From Galeruca laticollis (Eukaryota; Arthropoda; Insecta; Coleoptera; Chrysomelidae), in contig OY998177.1 of assembly GCA_963921935.1 (NCBI GenBank), positions 103,283,015 through 103,347,014 of the forward strand: a stretch of DNA of 64,000 bases, in the 5' to 3' direction. Positions 1-11,180 of this stretch are shown in pieces; position 1 is the stretch's first letter, and the number at the start of each line of letters is the position of its first letter. The notes below the pieces were generated by a model. The model ran no database searches. It was given only the letters and a program-made list of their open reading frames with translations, and was not told the DNA's origin. The translations under genes were made by a program, and so were the position numbers.

Positions 1-230
1 ATAATTTATTCCAGCTCAGTTTACCGTCAAACATGGACTGTTGGAAATCCTAATCTGTTATTTTTGCCATATTTACAAACAGTTCGGTGTACTCTGTAGT
101 GGTTTGAGGTTATATTTGTTGAGGATTTTCTCTAAATCTATCCTATTTTTGCACGAACAAGTATTGTAAATTATAGTTAATTAACACATTACCTCTGGAC
201 AATATCATAGAAGCAAACACTTTAAAGACA

Positions 231-608
231 GTGAAGTACCTAAATATACTTTTAGATTTAATCATTAAACACAAGGATGTTCTAGAATGTAAACAAACTG
301 ACCATTTGTCATTAAAAGACAAATATATGGTTTAGTCCCAAATCGAAGAAAACTTTAACAAGTATAGCGGTTTGTACTACCAGGACAGTGAAACCTTAAC
401 CTGAAAAAAATAAATAAAAAAAAGTTTTCCGGGGAAAAAGTATGTTTATGGCCCTGGAGGAGGACCTCTATATAGGTCAGACATAACAGAAACCGACATC
501 AAAGTGAAGAGTGTGTTGGGAGAGTTGTCTGTATTGGGTAAAGAATCTCAGTTTTATTCGGATGCCACAAATTTAACGAAGACTAGGCCTATCGATGAAG
601 GCGAGTAA
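231..608 (+). pseudogene. Decayed Myb/SANT-like (zeste-type) DNA-binding gene fragment
   Basis: Reading from about 243 gives a helix-rich stretch (LLDLIIKHKDVLECKQ...) resembling the first part of the Myb/SANT-like domain of insect zeste-type regulators. It breaks at TAG 333-335, where the family has a conserved tryptophan (TGG to TAG). After another stop near 401-403, an open stretch 414-608 gives a basic segment, a Gly-rich turn (YGPGGGPLYRSDITET) and an acidic end, like the 'TGGGP' segment that follows the SANT domain in these proteins. The same frame runs on past the stop to 872 with nothing recognisable. The family call rests on recalled pattern only; it could be a decayed host gene or a TE-borne SANT protein. 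Confidence 0.4.
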
Positions 609-1029
609 AGCTTTATGCAAACAATGATTGAAATAACAAACATCAAACATTGCCATATTTTTGTAGAAATAGTTACCAATAGGGCAGCGACACCCCCGCC
701 GATGGATAAACCCACTACCAGGGGTTTTTATTCGAAACACAATAGCCCACAGAAAGCATCTGAATGCACTAAAGAAGTAGGTCTAGAGTACAAGCATGGA
801 TTTGGTTCTTCTTTTAACGTAAAATATTTCAGAAACAAAACTTCCTCACATGAGTTATTGATTGAACTATAGTGAATAGGCTAGGCAGGTCCGTCAACTT
901 ACAATTTTAAATATTTTTGTTTCAAATTGTCTTAAATAGTTTATAACAATTCAGGGAGTAATATGCTTACATAACAATGTAACAGAGTAATCAATCAAAT
1001 AAGAAACTCGCTTTCCCGGCTGTAAAGTA

Positions 1030-2353
1030 GTCGGGCTGGAGGGCTCTGGTATGAGATGTGTGGGAACGCAACGATCAGGTAGGAGGAACTATCTTCTAGC
1101 AAAGGAAATAGGTACATATGAACGGAGTACTTGGGCAATCCGTATGTTTAAACCCTTCAAATCTCCGGGGAAGGACCAACTCTCTCCCACACTGCTGCAG
1201 CGGGGCTGGGTGGCTATTGGTTCAATCTTAGTACATATTTTTTGGGCCTGCTTGGTAAGCAGATATGTTACTGAGTAATGGAGACAAGAAAACGATTTTA
1301 TCCAAGCCCGATCGTACTACATACACTGTGTCTAAGTCTTTTAGACATATCGGCCTGACATATTTCGTCTTGAAAACACTGGAGAGGTTGGTTAATGGAT
1401 ATGTAAGTGAAAGGATTGGGCTTAGGCATCCTTTGCACAATAATCAGTTTGCGTTCCGGTGTGGCAAGTCAACAGAAAGTGCCTTACACCAACATGTGAC
1501 CCAGGTGGACAAGACGCCGGAAAATGGCACGATCGCTCTGGGCGCTTTCCTGGGCATACAGGGAGCTTTCCACAGCACTCCTGTAGAATCACTGTGTAGA
1601 GCTGCAATAAATCATGGAATAGAGCCAATGATAACTCACTGGCTTGGGGACTTCGATTGGCAACCGCACAGTAGAGGCCTCATGGAAGGATCATGTGGCA
1701 ATAATGGTCGTCGATAGGGGATGTCCACAGGGGGGCGTACTTTCACCCACATTGTGGAAACGAGTAATCGACGAACTAATATCACTACTGAATGGTGAGG
1801 GCTTTCTAGCAATTGGGTATGCCGATGATATCGTTGTCCTTGTTGTTGGGCCTTACAAAACAAGGAATCAATAGAGAAGCGAGGAAGTGGTCGAGAAACC
1901 AATACCTCGCTCATTGAAACGCTCGACAGGGTATAATGCAATCCAAGCTCCTACTGAGGGGATGGACATGCTAGGGTAGCTGTAGAACTACCAATGAGTA
2001 CGTTAAGAAAGATAGCAAGACTATTAACAGGGCGCTGCTGTTTGAGGAAACACCTACATAACTTAGGTTTAGAGGAAAGTCCCAAATGTAGGCTTGGCTG
2101 ACGAAACGTCGGTCCATGTCCTCCTTGTGAGTCTACATTGGGCTGCATTACGCAGGTGAATCTTCGGAGTCCCTGTTATGGCCTTTGGAGACACATGCAG
2201 GCACCCACTAAAGAGGATTGAGTCCTTCATTGAAGGACTTGGCTCCTTTGATGCATGAGTAGTAGGAATAGCACAATGGGCCCACCAGTACCGGAACCTC
2301 GGGTTGAGCTTGTTTGGCGGAGGTTTGCCTCGATCTATTAGTAGTAGTAGTAC
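1030..2353 (+). pseudogene. LINE (non-LTR retrotransposon) reverse transcriptase fossil
   Basis: Three frames in succession carry the RT domain of a non-LTR retrotransposon: about 1051-1278 has 'FKSPGKDQLSPTLLQ', 1265-1717 has the KSFRHIGLT and KTLERLVNGY blocks and the STESALHQ block, and 1644-1874 has 'RGCPQGGVLSPTLW' followed by the active-site box YADD near 1819-1830. From about 2030 to 2240 another frame resembles the Cys/His-rich C-terminal region of R1/Jockey-type ORF2 (GRCCLRKHLHNLGLEES). The endonuclease domain and 5' end are missing. At least three frameshifts and several stops make it dead. It ends in a short (TAG)n run, a LINE-like 3' tail. Confidence 0.75.
2336..2353 (+). repeat. 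(TAG)n 3' tail of the LINE fossil
   Basis: About five TAG units lie directly after the degraded C-terminal coding region and before unrelated PLE sequence. Short simple repeats at the 3' end are typical of several LINE clades. Confidence 0.5.
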
Positions 2354-2365
2354 CATATTAATAAT

Positions 2366-2515
2366 TTCCACCCAAAAATTAAATTTACATTAGAAGACAA
2401 CAAGTCAATAAATTTTCTTGATTTCAAAATTCAAAGAGTTAATAATGTAATTGATTGTTTAATTTACAGTACTGATATGACTATTCCATATAATTACAAA
2501 TGGTTTAAATGTTTA
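2366..2515 (+). pseudogene. PLE reverse transcriptase fragment
   Basis: The translation reads FHPKIKFTLE..KSINFLDFKIQ followed by a diverged 'VNNVIDCLIYST-DMTIPYNY'. This matches, domain for domain, the post-catalytic RT segment of the PLE copies at about 48.5-48.8 kb (minus) and 29.64 kb (plus). Only about 50 codons remain. It abuts the LINE tail, so the two fossils are side by side rather than one gene. Confidence 0.65.
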
Positions 2516-2939
2516 CTAGTTTGATAGTGTAAATTTAATATTTCATACTGTATGTATGTTCATATTATTGTCCAATTGTTTAGCACTAATTAATTATTTT
2601 ATTTAATCACTTACTACTTACTGATAGTTATACAGGACATACATAATGAGTGAAATATCAAATTTGCATCAAACATCTATTAAAAATTTAAACCATTTCA
2701 ACAAACGTCGATATCATAGTACAAATAACAAATATTAAAATATTATTACAGTAATATGTAGGGGTCGCCTAAGGTGCATATGAGACACTTGTACTCTTTA
2801 TGAAGCTAGAACTATGAAAACTGGGGTGAAAAATTTTTTGTTGCGTAGGTGGCTGTGATTTCAAATCTAAATGTTGTTCCCAATTTTAAACAACTTTTTC
2901 AAATAAATTTTTCTAAATGAAACTCAAAGTCAATGTCAC
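2516..2939. other. No recognisable feature
   Basis: AT-rich sequence between two PLE-related segments. I see no open frame with a known motif, no terminal repeats and no RNA gene. Confidence 0.5.
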
Positions 2940-2954
2940 AGCATTTTTTAATAA

Positions 2955-3012
2955 TTGACAACAGTACAACTACTAGTTTCGGCCTACGTAAGGGCCATCT
3001 TCAGGCTACAAA
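2955..3012 (-). ncRNA. Hammerhead-ribozyme-like motif, PLE family A
   Basis: The minus strand shows CTGAAGA (CUGANGA), then a stem II candidate TGGCC/GGCC, then GAAAC, then a tiny stem III (ACT/AGT) and a U-U cleavage site. Stem I (GTA[G]C with GTAC) is short and bulged. Hammerheads in PLE terminal repeats are established for the superfamily. Here stem I is weak, so the copy may be inactive. Confidence 0.5.
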
Positions 3013-4285
3013 ATGTTTGATATATGTAAAGAGAACAATTACAAAAGTAATCAGAATTACCTGATCCAAAAAATCTTTTCAATGGACAACACACATGAAT
3101 CCTCAGAAATGTTAAGATTAAAATTTGTGGAAATAAGTGTGAGAAGTTGAAAGATCTAAAATTTTGAAATTTGAAAAAATCAACCTCTCATTATATTGCA
3201 GTTAGAATTGGAAATTTAAAAAACTTCAAACGCTTTAACTACGAACGAACACATTTAATTTCATTAATTACTAAAGTTAGACTGGAGTTATAGAATTGAG
3301 CTCAAAAAGAGCCATCAACGAACATGAAAAAATATTTTATGGGGTGTGAGAGTCTAACTGTTTCCACTTGTGTGAATGAGAAAATGAATACGAAATTAAA
3401 GAAGTGAATTTCTTATTTAGATGAGCATTATTAATTTCGATTCTCAGAGGGAAGAGTACAACAGCTTCTGCATCGATTTATAAAAGGAAGAGTCCCAAAA
3501 AGTCATTCTCAATTCCCTTAGGGAAGAATCGAAACAGGTCATCTGGTGGAAGGGAAGAAAATGGTTTCTTCTGTGTGTGGAAAAATCTTATAAAAGAAGT
3601 TAAAGAATAAGCACAATATTATGATCAAGAAACTGAAGAACCAGGGATCCATAATACTTAGATAAATAGTCCATTACAATCACGGCAAACTAATAACAAA
3701 AAGAAAGGCACTTCACTCACAACATGTGACTTTTAATAGTAAAGAACAATATGGGAGGTATATCATAGCGGAAACTGTCAATGGTAGAAATGTCATACTT
3801 CAAAATGACAAGAGACAGAATTGAAGTATAATCGAATTGGAAGAGATTACATTTTCTCCTTAGAAGTGGTTAATGGACAAACATTGAAATTCAATTTGAA
3901 GATTGAAATGAGTAGAACATAAAAAAAATAGACAAAAACAATATAATCAAAATAGTTATTCGAAGTTATTGAAACATAAGTTAAAATTAAATGTTTAAAA
4001 CAAAGTTATACAAATCCGAATGAGCGTGTACAATTCATAGATAAAAAGGATAGTTGTTAATGTCAACATTAGTACAAATCTTCTTAAAAAAGAAGAAGAG
4101 TTGTTGTTAGGTTAACATGTCAAAAACCAACCAAAAACAATTAATATATAACAATAAACTGATATTGAGTAGTAAGTAAATGATACAAAGATAACACGTT
4201 CATGGATAGCAATAATGAGTGGTTACAAAGGTATACTACAAAATCAAACTGTAAATATTAGATTGAAGTTGAGAGAAAGTAAAGT

Positions 4286-4833
4286 TCAATACCCCTGAAA
4301 AGGAAGATTAAGGAACATGTATGGCTCAGAAGGTACTAATTGTTTATTAAGACAAACAACGTTAGTATCAGAACTAATCTGGTTATTCTCAAATATTTCA
4401 AGTAAATTCATCCTAGGACCTTTAAAACACTGATGTAGTCTACGAGCATCAGACAAGGAAAAATTATGGTTCTCATAAATAATGTGATTTGCAAAAGCTG
4501 AAGGGGTAGCAGGAGGGTCAGTATTCTGATACCTTTTGATACAACTAAGATGTTCTTTCATCCTTGTGTCCAACAAACGTCTAGACTGTCCCACATAGAC
4601 AGCATCACAGTCCTGACAACAAAGTTTGTAAACGCCAGGAGAATGAAGATATGGCATGTGGTCTCTAGTGTCAACCAGTAATGATCTCTAGTTGTTATTA
4701 GTTCTAAAACCAAAGTTGATGTTATGTTTTTGAAAAATATTACTAAAGTACCAAAGTAATGTAGAGAACCAGCATGATGAAGTGTGTCACTGTCAGAGCA
4801 CACATTAAGAGAGTTATTAGTAGGAAAACTCAA
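4286..4833 (-). pseudogene. PLE GIY-YIG endonuclease (family A), frameshifted
   Basis: On the minus strand 4657 to 4286 gives 'GVYKLCCQDCDAVYVGQS' with the GIY-YIG-type core (GVY...VYVG), the downstream R and EH residues (TRMKEHL) and a Cys pair, which is the CCHH-type endonuclease module found at the C terminus of PLE proteins. The upstream part of the same protein (FFKNITSTLVLELITTRDHYW) is in the overlapping frame 4833-4558, so a frameshift near 4650-4680 separates the linker from the nuclease. In PLEs this nuclease nicks target DNA for target-primed reverse transcription. The C terminus looks complete. Confidence 0.8.
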
Positions 4834-4870
4834 TCTAAGTTTATTGAAATTTTTTATGTATAATTTGTTA

Positions 4871-6757
4871 AATAAAGCGATTGGAAAAAAACTCTATATA
4901 GTAGACTATTAAATGAAGAAACCTTGTGTGATTGCCGGTGGTTTCGATTAAAATCAATGATCGCGTCCGTTGTTGTGGGCTTACGGTCCAAATAAACCTT
5001 TTTTATAATGTCGAAAATAGCGGTTGTTTAGTCCTGATCAAGAGTGCTATTTTTTGTCTTTATACACCGTTTGAAAATTTAGAATTTTGACAGTACAAAT
5101 GCCAATTTTCGACAAAAATTGATAATACAAAAGTTTTCCATATGGTGCAAACTTTTTCAAACTCACTATATAAGGAACTTTTTATTTTTTGCGAAAAAAG
5201 TATTTCTCATAAAAACTTGTATTACCTAAGATCCAAAATACAATAATCAGATATCAAATATTTTCAGCCATATGAGAGGTACATCAACTTTATATAAACA
5301 ATATCAGTAATTGTGAAGTAAAGATAATTAGATCTGTAATTACATGGTTGTCCGCAAAAGTTGTTCCACTCTACCCATTATTTTTCGAGAATTTGCGTTC
5401 GTTATTGTGTGAAATATTTTCTTTCTTGTCCGACAAATCGGTTGAAATTCACTGTAACCCTCTAATAATCTCATAACAAACCTCTTTCTTTTTCATAAAT
5501 AAAATAGTGATTGTTACCGTTATTTCTGGTTTCCATCTGATCTTCGTACATGTCAGAAATAAGCAAAGAATTTTATCTGCTACCAACCCTATCCCTTATC
5601 AAACTGCTTTTCACATTTAAAGTAAAATTCGAGTTGGAATAACAATACCGTTCATTATTGAAGAAGTTTACAAGTTGACTTTTTTAGACGTAAAGGGTAA
5701 AAACGGACATACTTTACCTGACCTTCTACATACCTGATTCGATGAAGAATAGATAAACGAAAAAAATTACAAAGCCGTATGAAATGGGGTGGTTGCACGG
5801 TGGTGACTTTATTAAAACTGTTTTTTAAAGAATTCAACGAAACTACTACCTACCCTGATTTGACAGTTTTACATCATATCGTGTGAAATTGAATTTTATA
5901 GGGTTTTTATTCTCATACATATTTCATTTCGTAATTGTTCTTCATTGTACGTAAAATAGACGAATATATTGAACGCGAAAAAGGTTTTAAGGATTTACAT
6001 TTTTTAGCGAATTTTTATTTGGGTATTTATTATCCTTATGTTTATAATTCATAACTTAAATATACTTTTTTAACGTTATTTCTGTCCCATATTAAGTAAA
6101 ATCAATCAAAGGCGCTTCAATGAAACATGAGGGTTAACCACTAAATTATAATGAAAATTATTATTTTTTAAGTTTATTTAAAAATAATTTAAAATTATGA
6201 CATGGATAAAATTTCTATGTTTTTCTTTGTGATTGTAAATTGTTCTGCCTCCAATGTAGCTACGGCAGTCCAATATATAACTTCTTCATTCTATGCTTAG
6301 TTGGATCTTCTCATATACAGAAAAACCTGGAAAGATTCACAAAATGAAACATGCCTTAATTATAATAACAGTAATTGTTATTGTAGAAGAAGAGATCAGA
6401 TGATTGTCACTCCAAAACCATTGCATATAACCATAATATCAGAACAGTGACATAAAGTGTCAAATATGAAATATTAAACCTTAAACCTTATTTGGAATCG
6501 CTGACTTAAGTGCGAGCACCACAGATATCTAATTAAACTGTTTAACAATAAACTAGCCTCAGGAAAATTCGCGATAGAATGGAAAGATAGTTTTTCTACA
6601 ACTTCTATGAAAAGCAGCGTATTTCTCATAGCTAACTTCACTTCGAAACCATATGTTGCCCATACTGTCAGAAATATAATTTCTCCATGACTATGTAATA
6701 ATATATACATTCCTGTTAGATAATAAATTGAAGAATGATATACAAATTCTACAACCC
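4871..6757. other. No recognisable gene
   Basis: AT-rich sequence. Short frames exist on the minus strand (5655-5837, 6474-6794), but none shows a known domain, a plausible gene context or codon bias. No terminal repeats were found. Confidence 0.45.
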
Positions 6758-6826
6758 GTGGATTCCAGTCTGGAATCCACAGCCTGCTGGACAATCACAT
6801 CCTTCGTATTTTCGGAATCCACGGGC
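6755..6826. repeat. Perfect 23-bp hairpin plus third arm
   Basis: Positions 6758-6768 and 6770-6780 are perfect 11-bp inverted arms around one base. A third copy of the arm (GGAATCCACGGG) lies at 6813-6824 and can pair with CCCGTGGATTCC at 6755-6766, so two alternative hairpins are possible. Confidence 0.6.
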
Positions 6827-6929
6827 CATCTACAGGCAGATCGTCAGAATTACAGTACCTTGCCAACAGAAAGTGACACGTCGCCTAGCAACCGCTAGTC
6901 ACACAAATCACAATTTAAAACGTCAAATC

Positions 6930-7197
6930 TTAATTGCTAATATCTCCCATTATACATGCAAATGGAGATATTTCTGCTCATAAGCGACACGGTGGCTAGA
7001 AGAGCACGTCGGTAGCAGAAGGCTACGTGGATGATTATATGAGAAAGAAAATGAATACAAGAGCTCTTAATAATATTCAACAAACATCACCAAATACTAT
7101 TACTTTAACTTCAGTCAAATATGATCAGGAGTCAACACCATCAGTAGTAAGTATTACTAACAGCACTAATGTCACGATTCATTTTGAACGGAGGTAA
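6930..7197 (+). pseudogene. Crypton tyrosine recombinase C-terminal remnant
   Basis: The frame ending at the TAA just before 7198 reads ANGDISAHKRHGG, a stop, then KSTSVAEGYVDDYMRKKM. This aligns with the C-terminal catalytic part of the two larger Crypton recombinases here (KRLGGWKSTAVAESYLEDS at 33.36 kb, KRHGGWKSTNVAEGYIDNS at 59.86 kb). The conserved Trp after GG is TAG; the His before it and the catalytic Tyr region (EGY) are still visible. A Ser/Thr-rich tail follows, as in the other copies. Upstream domains are not recognisable. Confidence 0.65.
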
Positions 7198-7238
7198 ATT
7201 TAAACTATAGGCATGCATCTATTGATTAGATATCTATA

Positions 7239-7685
7239 GGGTGTCCCGGGACTAATGGGAAAAAAGTCAGGAGCGTATAATCTGAGCCAAAATAATGTTA
7301 GTACTTCATATAAACTTTTTCTATGCAGGCTCTAGTTTTCGAGTTATAGGCCTCCAAAGTTCTAATTTTGAATTTGGTTTTTATTTTTATTTTTTGAACC
7401 AGTTATTTGATCTGTATAAAATTTACGGTGAAGCTATAATATACGTGTAAGTTTATTTTGGTGAGGTAAACAGATTTACAGTAGAGCCTTGAAGCCAGGG
7501 ACGGACTACTCGCAATGATTAGTGATCCAAAAATTTTGCAGGGATGGCACTCCCTGTATGAAATTATCGAAATTTACTTCCCCACACAATAAGCTATCGA
7601 AAAGGTTCTCTTGTTAGAATTCGATAAAATAAGCCGTTTGGCTAATATTTACAGTTTTATTAATGCACTACGTACCAATTTACCT
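7239..7685 (+). repeat. Left TIR of mariner 1
   Basis: Inverted copy of about 9112-9560, including the block 'AGCCGTTTGGCTAATATTTA' and its complement near 9155. Moderate divergence between the arms. Confidence 0.75.
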
Positions 7686-8126
7686 AACTAACTTACTAAT
7701 ACGATGTCCAACATTTCCATACAGTACTACAAAAAAATGATTTGATGAAAGCAGATGATAAAAACAATAACAACTTATTTAATGAGAATGAAATAGATAC
7801 GCAAACAACGTAATTAGTTGCTTTTAATCAAAATTACGAACACAACATTATTAAACTATTAAGAAAACCGCAATAAACACAAGTTATAAAACATAAGACT
7901 AAAACTAATTCCTAAACAACAACAAAAACTAACGTTATTCTAATGAATGTTCAATATGAGCTCCTCCCCCTTCCACGCATATTCTAAGTCTACGAAGATT
8001 GTTTCTTTGCACTTGAAAGAGCAATCCCATATTATTTCTAATAACATTGCAGTGTACCACAATTATGTCTATTAAATCTTGCCTTGTTTGCACAGCTGTT
8101 GCGTATACCTTACTTTTGAGATAGCC

Positions 8127-9056
8127 CTAGAGAAAGAAATCCATAGCATTAACGTCTCCTGATCGCGGTGACCATTGAATAGGGCCTCCACGACCAATCC
8201 ATCTATTAGGAAACCTTGTGTGTAAATGCTGTCGTAGATCTAAACTGAAATGCATCAGACATGAACCATAAATTCCTACGACTTTGTAGTAGCACCTCAT
8301 CAAACAGGTTCCATAACTCATTTTGCTAAAACTCCAAATATCTCTGACCGGTTAAAGTACCGTCAATAAAGTATGGACCTATCAAATGATTGCCAACTAT
8401 TCATGTCCAAACATTAACCATGAATCTATGCTGGCTCCTAGTTTGGATAATGCCATATGGATTCACATCATCCCATAAATGCATATTATGAGAATTTATG
8501 ACTCCATCTCTGGTGAAACCGGATTCGTTCGTAAAGAGAACGTTACTAATAAATGTATTGTCTGCTTGTTGTTATCGCAGAAACCACTGGCTATACTAAA
8601 GTCGTGCAGGATAATCAGCCACTGTCATACTGAGTACTTTTTTCATGTGAAAAGGATATAACAGCTGTTCTTTTAGGATGCGATGAACAACTGATTTCGA
8701 GACGTTATGTTCTCTTGGTAATTTTCGTAAACTCGTTGATGGTCCATTATCAACTGCATTTAACAAGTCTTGATCAACTGCCACAGTACGCACGCTTCGT
8801 ACTGGACCTTCTCCACCTTTTCTTGGCAAAAAACTTACTAAAATTTGAAATTTTATTTTGTAAACATGGAAAATTACATTTACTTATTCATACCTGTTTC
8901 TCGTATCCTGAGATCAATACGCTCAAACATTCGTCTGTCTGACAATGCTCTGTAAAATGTTCTGCATGAAGCCTTCTAGCCTCTAAACAGTTTCGAGAAG
9001 CCAGTTCATACATTAAGTGCATATCTGCATACTCAATAAAAGTGAATTCTGCCATT
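8127..9056 (-). pseudogene. Mariner-like transposase, dead
   Basis: The minus strand starts at ATG 9056 (MAEFTFIEYADMHLMYELAS), an N-terminal helix-turn-helix region of DUF4817 type. A likely intron follows (donor CAG|GTATGA near 8895, acceptor TTTTAG near 8833). Then come a second HTH (PRKGGEGPVRSVRTVAVDQD) and the DDE region. The first catalytic motif reads FTNESGFTRDG, where relatives have FTDEA, so the first Asp is Asn. Stops interrupt the rest; the segment after the second Asp (RWIGRGGPIQW in 8127-8321) is visible, but the distal catalytic motif is lost to frameshifts. Spacing in sister copies suggests the DD41D-like group. Confidence 0.75.
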
Positions 9057-9111
9057 GTAACTGTTAAATTAAGGATTTTTACCTCGTTGCGTACTTCTAA
9101 AAATGGTGAAT

Positions 9112-9560
9112 GCGTAAATTGGTACGTAGTGCATTAATAAAACTGTAAATATTAGCCAAACGGCTTATTTTATCGAATTCCAACAAAAGTACCTTTTCGT
9201 TAGCTTAATGTGTGGGGAAGTAAATTTCGATAATTTCAAACAGGGTGTGCCATCCCTGCAAAATTTTTGGATCACTAACCAATGCGAGTAGCCCGTCCCT
9301 GGCTTCAAGGCACTACTGTAAATCTCTTTACCTTTCCAAAATGAACATACACGTTCATTATAGCTTCACCGTAAATTTTATAAAGATCAAATAATTAGTA
9401 CAAAAAATAAAAATAAAAACAAAATTCAAAATTAAAACTTTGGAGGCCTATAACTCGAAAACGAGGGCCTGCATAAAAAAAGTTTATATTGTGTACTAAC
9501 ATTATTTTGGCTCATATTATACGCACCTGACTTTTTTCCCATTAGTCCTGGGACACCCTG
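9112..9560 (-). repeat. Right TIR of mariner 1
   Basis: Inverted copy of the left arm. The outermost bases GGGACACCCTGTA mirror the left end. Confidence 0.75.
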
Positions 9561-9724
9561 TATAATATCCGTTTTGTTTAGCTGTTTTTGTTATAATGAA
9601 AATATTTAATTAATGATTAGCAAAGGCTGAAAGGCTGAGTAAAAATAAACATACTAGAATCTGTTCTATTATTTCAAAGAGCGATTTTTTCTTTGTATAG
9701 TCGTGGCGAAAGTATAGTGCTCTA

Positions 9725-9830
9725 CTTGGGTATAATGGCTATTATTCACTCGGATGATTACAACACTTGCCTACGACTCGTGTTGGAATTTTCATTCTCG
9801 TGAATAATAGCCATCATTATACGCTCGTTG
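9725..9830. repeat. Palindrome (22-bp arms, ~46-bp loop)
   Basis: TATAATGGCTATTATTCACT at 9731-9750 is mirrored by the complement at about 9800-9822. It lies just left of the foldback at 9975-10155 and looks like the same kind of structure. Confidence 0.6.
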
Positions 9831-9974
9831 AAGAATATACTATTCTGACGGCACTTTGCCCACACTACATACATTTATGTGGAAAATCCAGTATGGGATA
9901 CTCGATGCCTAGCCGCTATCAGCAGGGTATCCTCAATGCCCAGTCTAGACTTTTTCTACAAAACTATTGTATTC

Positions 9975-10155
9975 TTTAAATATGTGCAGTTGTAGAAAAG
10001 GTACAGTGTGCAACATGTGGGAAAAGTACTTTTCTCATTCGTGTGTTTGCGGCTCTCGCCCTTCAGGTACGTGCCGCAAACATCCACACTCGTGAGAAAA
10101 GTTGAACTCTCCCCACTTGCTGCACAATATACTATTACTACTACAAACTGTCTAC
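9975..10155. repeat. Foldback with GTAGAAAA ends (Crypton-end-like)
   Basis: Left arm GTAGAAAAGGTACAGTGTGC... and the right arm (complement ending ...ACTACTAC) pair over about 70 bp, with GTGTTTGCGGC/GCCGCAAACA close to the centre. The pattern GTAGAAAA + TGCAACA + AAGTGTTTTCTC recurs at 11494-11735 and at the 3' ends of the two Cryptons (33.69 and 60.2 kb). Confidence 0.55.
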
Positions 10156-10382
10156 GGTATGTATATAAAACCATGAAAAGTCATTCTATATATACAATAA
10201 TTTATCTTTAATACAAAACGTCAATTTTAAATTGGCGGAAAAAATTAGGAAAGCGCTCACCGATCACGATGGAATTATGTTATTCGAATCGGGACGCTGA
10301 GATGATGCTGCAGTGAAATTTTCAGCCTTCTAGCTGTACTTAAAGCTGAGATACAGGTACCTCGTTTTAGGTAATTTGTCGG

Positions 10383-10385
<3 letters not shown>

Positions 10386-10432
<47 letters not shown>
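10386..10432. repeat. (TA)n microsatellite
   Basis: About 23 uninterrupted TA units. Confidence 0.95.
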
Positions 10433-10436
<4 letters not shown>

Positions 10437-10985
10437 ATATAATACCATCAAAATGTAGACATAATTTTAATTTTTAACCTTTCATGTTTTTGACAGTGTT
10501 ATTAAGGTAATTGTTTTATTATTTTATATACAATATTTTGTAACGTCTTTTTTAACGTATGTGTTATATATCATCAAAATAATAAACACATTATTGAAAA
10601 TTAAGCACGTTTATTCAAGAAAATTCGTCCCATTTGTGCCTTTAATTGGAAGATTCCCAATTTTCGGGACAACAACCAAGATCGACATGGAAGCGCATAT
10701 AAATACCCCCCCTAGTAATTCACGAAAAGCCAAAAAGGGCAAACTTTAATGTTTTTTGTAGCTCTATTGAAGATCTTTCCAACGGCACAAATAGAATATT
10801 CCGGATTTCTGGACGTTACAGGTGTAACGGTCATCTGAGTGGAATAGGTCGTTAATAAAAAAAATTCGGTTTTCCCTATTTTTGAGCTATTTTAAATGGA
10901 AATAAGTGGTCGGAAATGATTTTTACCATGCGTATAATCCATTTTCTAGTGATTTCAGAGGTCCATTGTGGCAACATCAAAAATT
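10433..10985. other. No gene; start of minisatellite-like sequence
   Basis: AT-rich sequence with no recognisable coding region. From about 10860 it grades into degenerate ~70-bp units. Confidence 0.4.
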
Positions 10986-11180
10986 TAGTTTTTTCAAAAA
11001 ATACCAAAATTCTACCAAACCTTGCGGTTTCGTGAAGAAGACGTTTGAAAAACTCATTTTTTATGAAAATATTCAAATTTTATTTAATTTCATTCGTTTC
11101 ATGAACAAGATGTGAGAAAAATCGATTTTTGGTGAATATATCGAAATTCCATTTAATGGACAATATGTTAGAAATAGTAA

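Larger units (their letters stand above)
2940..4870 (-). mobile_element. Penelope-like element family A, 3' half
   Basis: The element lies on the minus strand. It begins inside the ORF near 4870, runs through a GIY-YIG endonuclease domain (4286-4657), then about 1.3 kb of AT-rich non-coding sequence, and ends near a block that reads on the minus strand as a CTGAAGA...GGCCGAAAC hammerhead-like signature (2998-3004 to 2976-2980). RT and the 5' end are missing, as usual for 5'-truncated PLE copies. It is a different family from the PLE copies further right: the GIY-YIG sequence is clearly diverged and the 3' region is unrelated. Confidence 0.7.
7237..9562 (-). mobile_element. Mariner-like element 1 with ~450-bp terminal inverted repeats
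   Basis: The ends read (TA)TAGGGTGTCCCGGGACTA and ...GTCCTGGGACACCCTGTA(TA), mirror images with a TA at each side as expected for Tc1/mariner. The inverted similarity continues inward to about 7685 on the left and 9112 on the right, far longer than classical mariner TIRs. The transposase remnant lies between on the minus strand. Length is about 2.3 kb. No other element is nested inside it. Confidence 0.8.

Noticed and set aside
615..872. 85-codon plus-strand frame
   Set aside because: In phase with the SANT remnant after its stop, but no motif or codon bias; probably chance.
6474..6983. Overlapping frames of 106 (minus) and 82 (plus) codons
   Set aside because: No domain, and the two strands overlap over a hairpin; the second half of the plus frame overlaps the Crypton remnant in another frame.
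8715..8942. Plus-strand frames at 8479-8942
   Set aside because: Antisense of the mariner 1 transposase.
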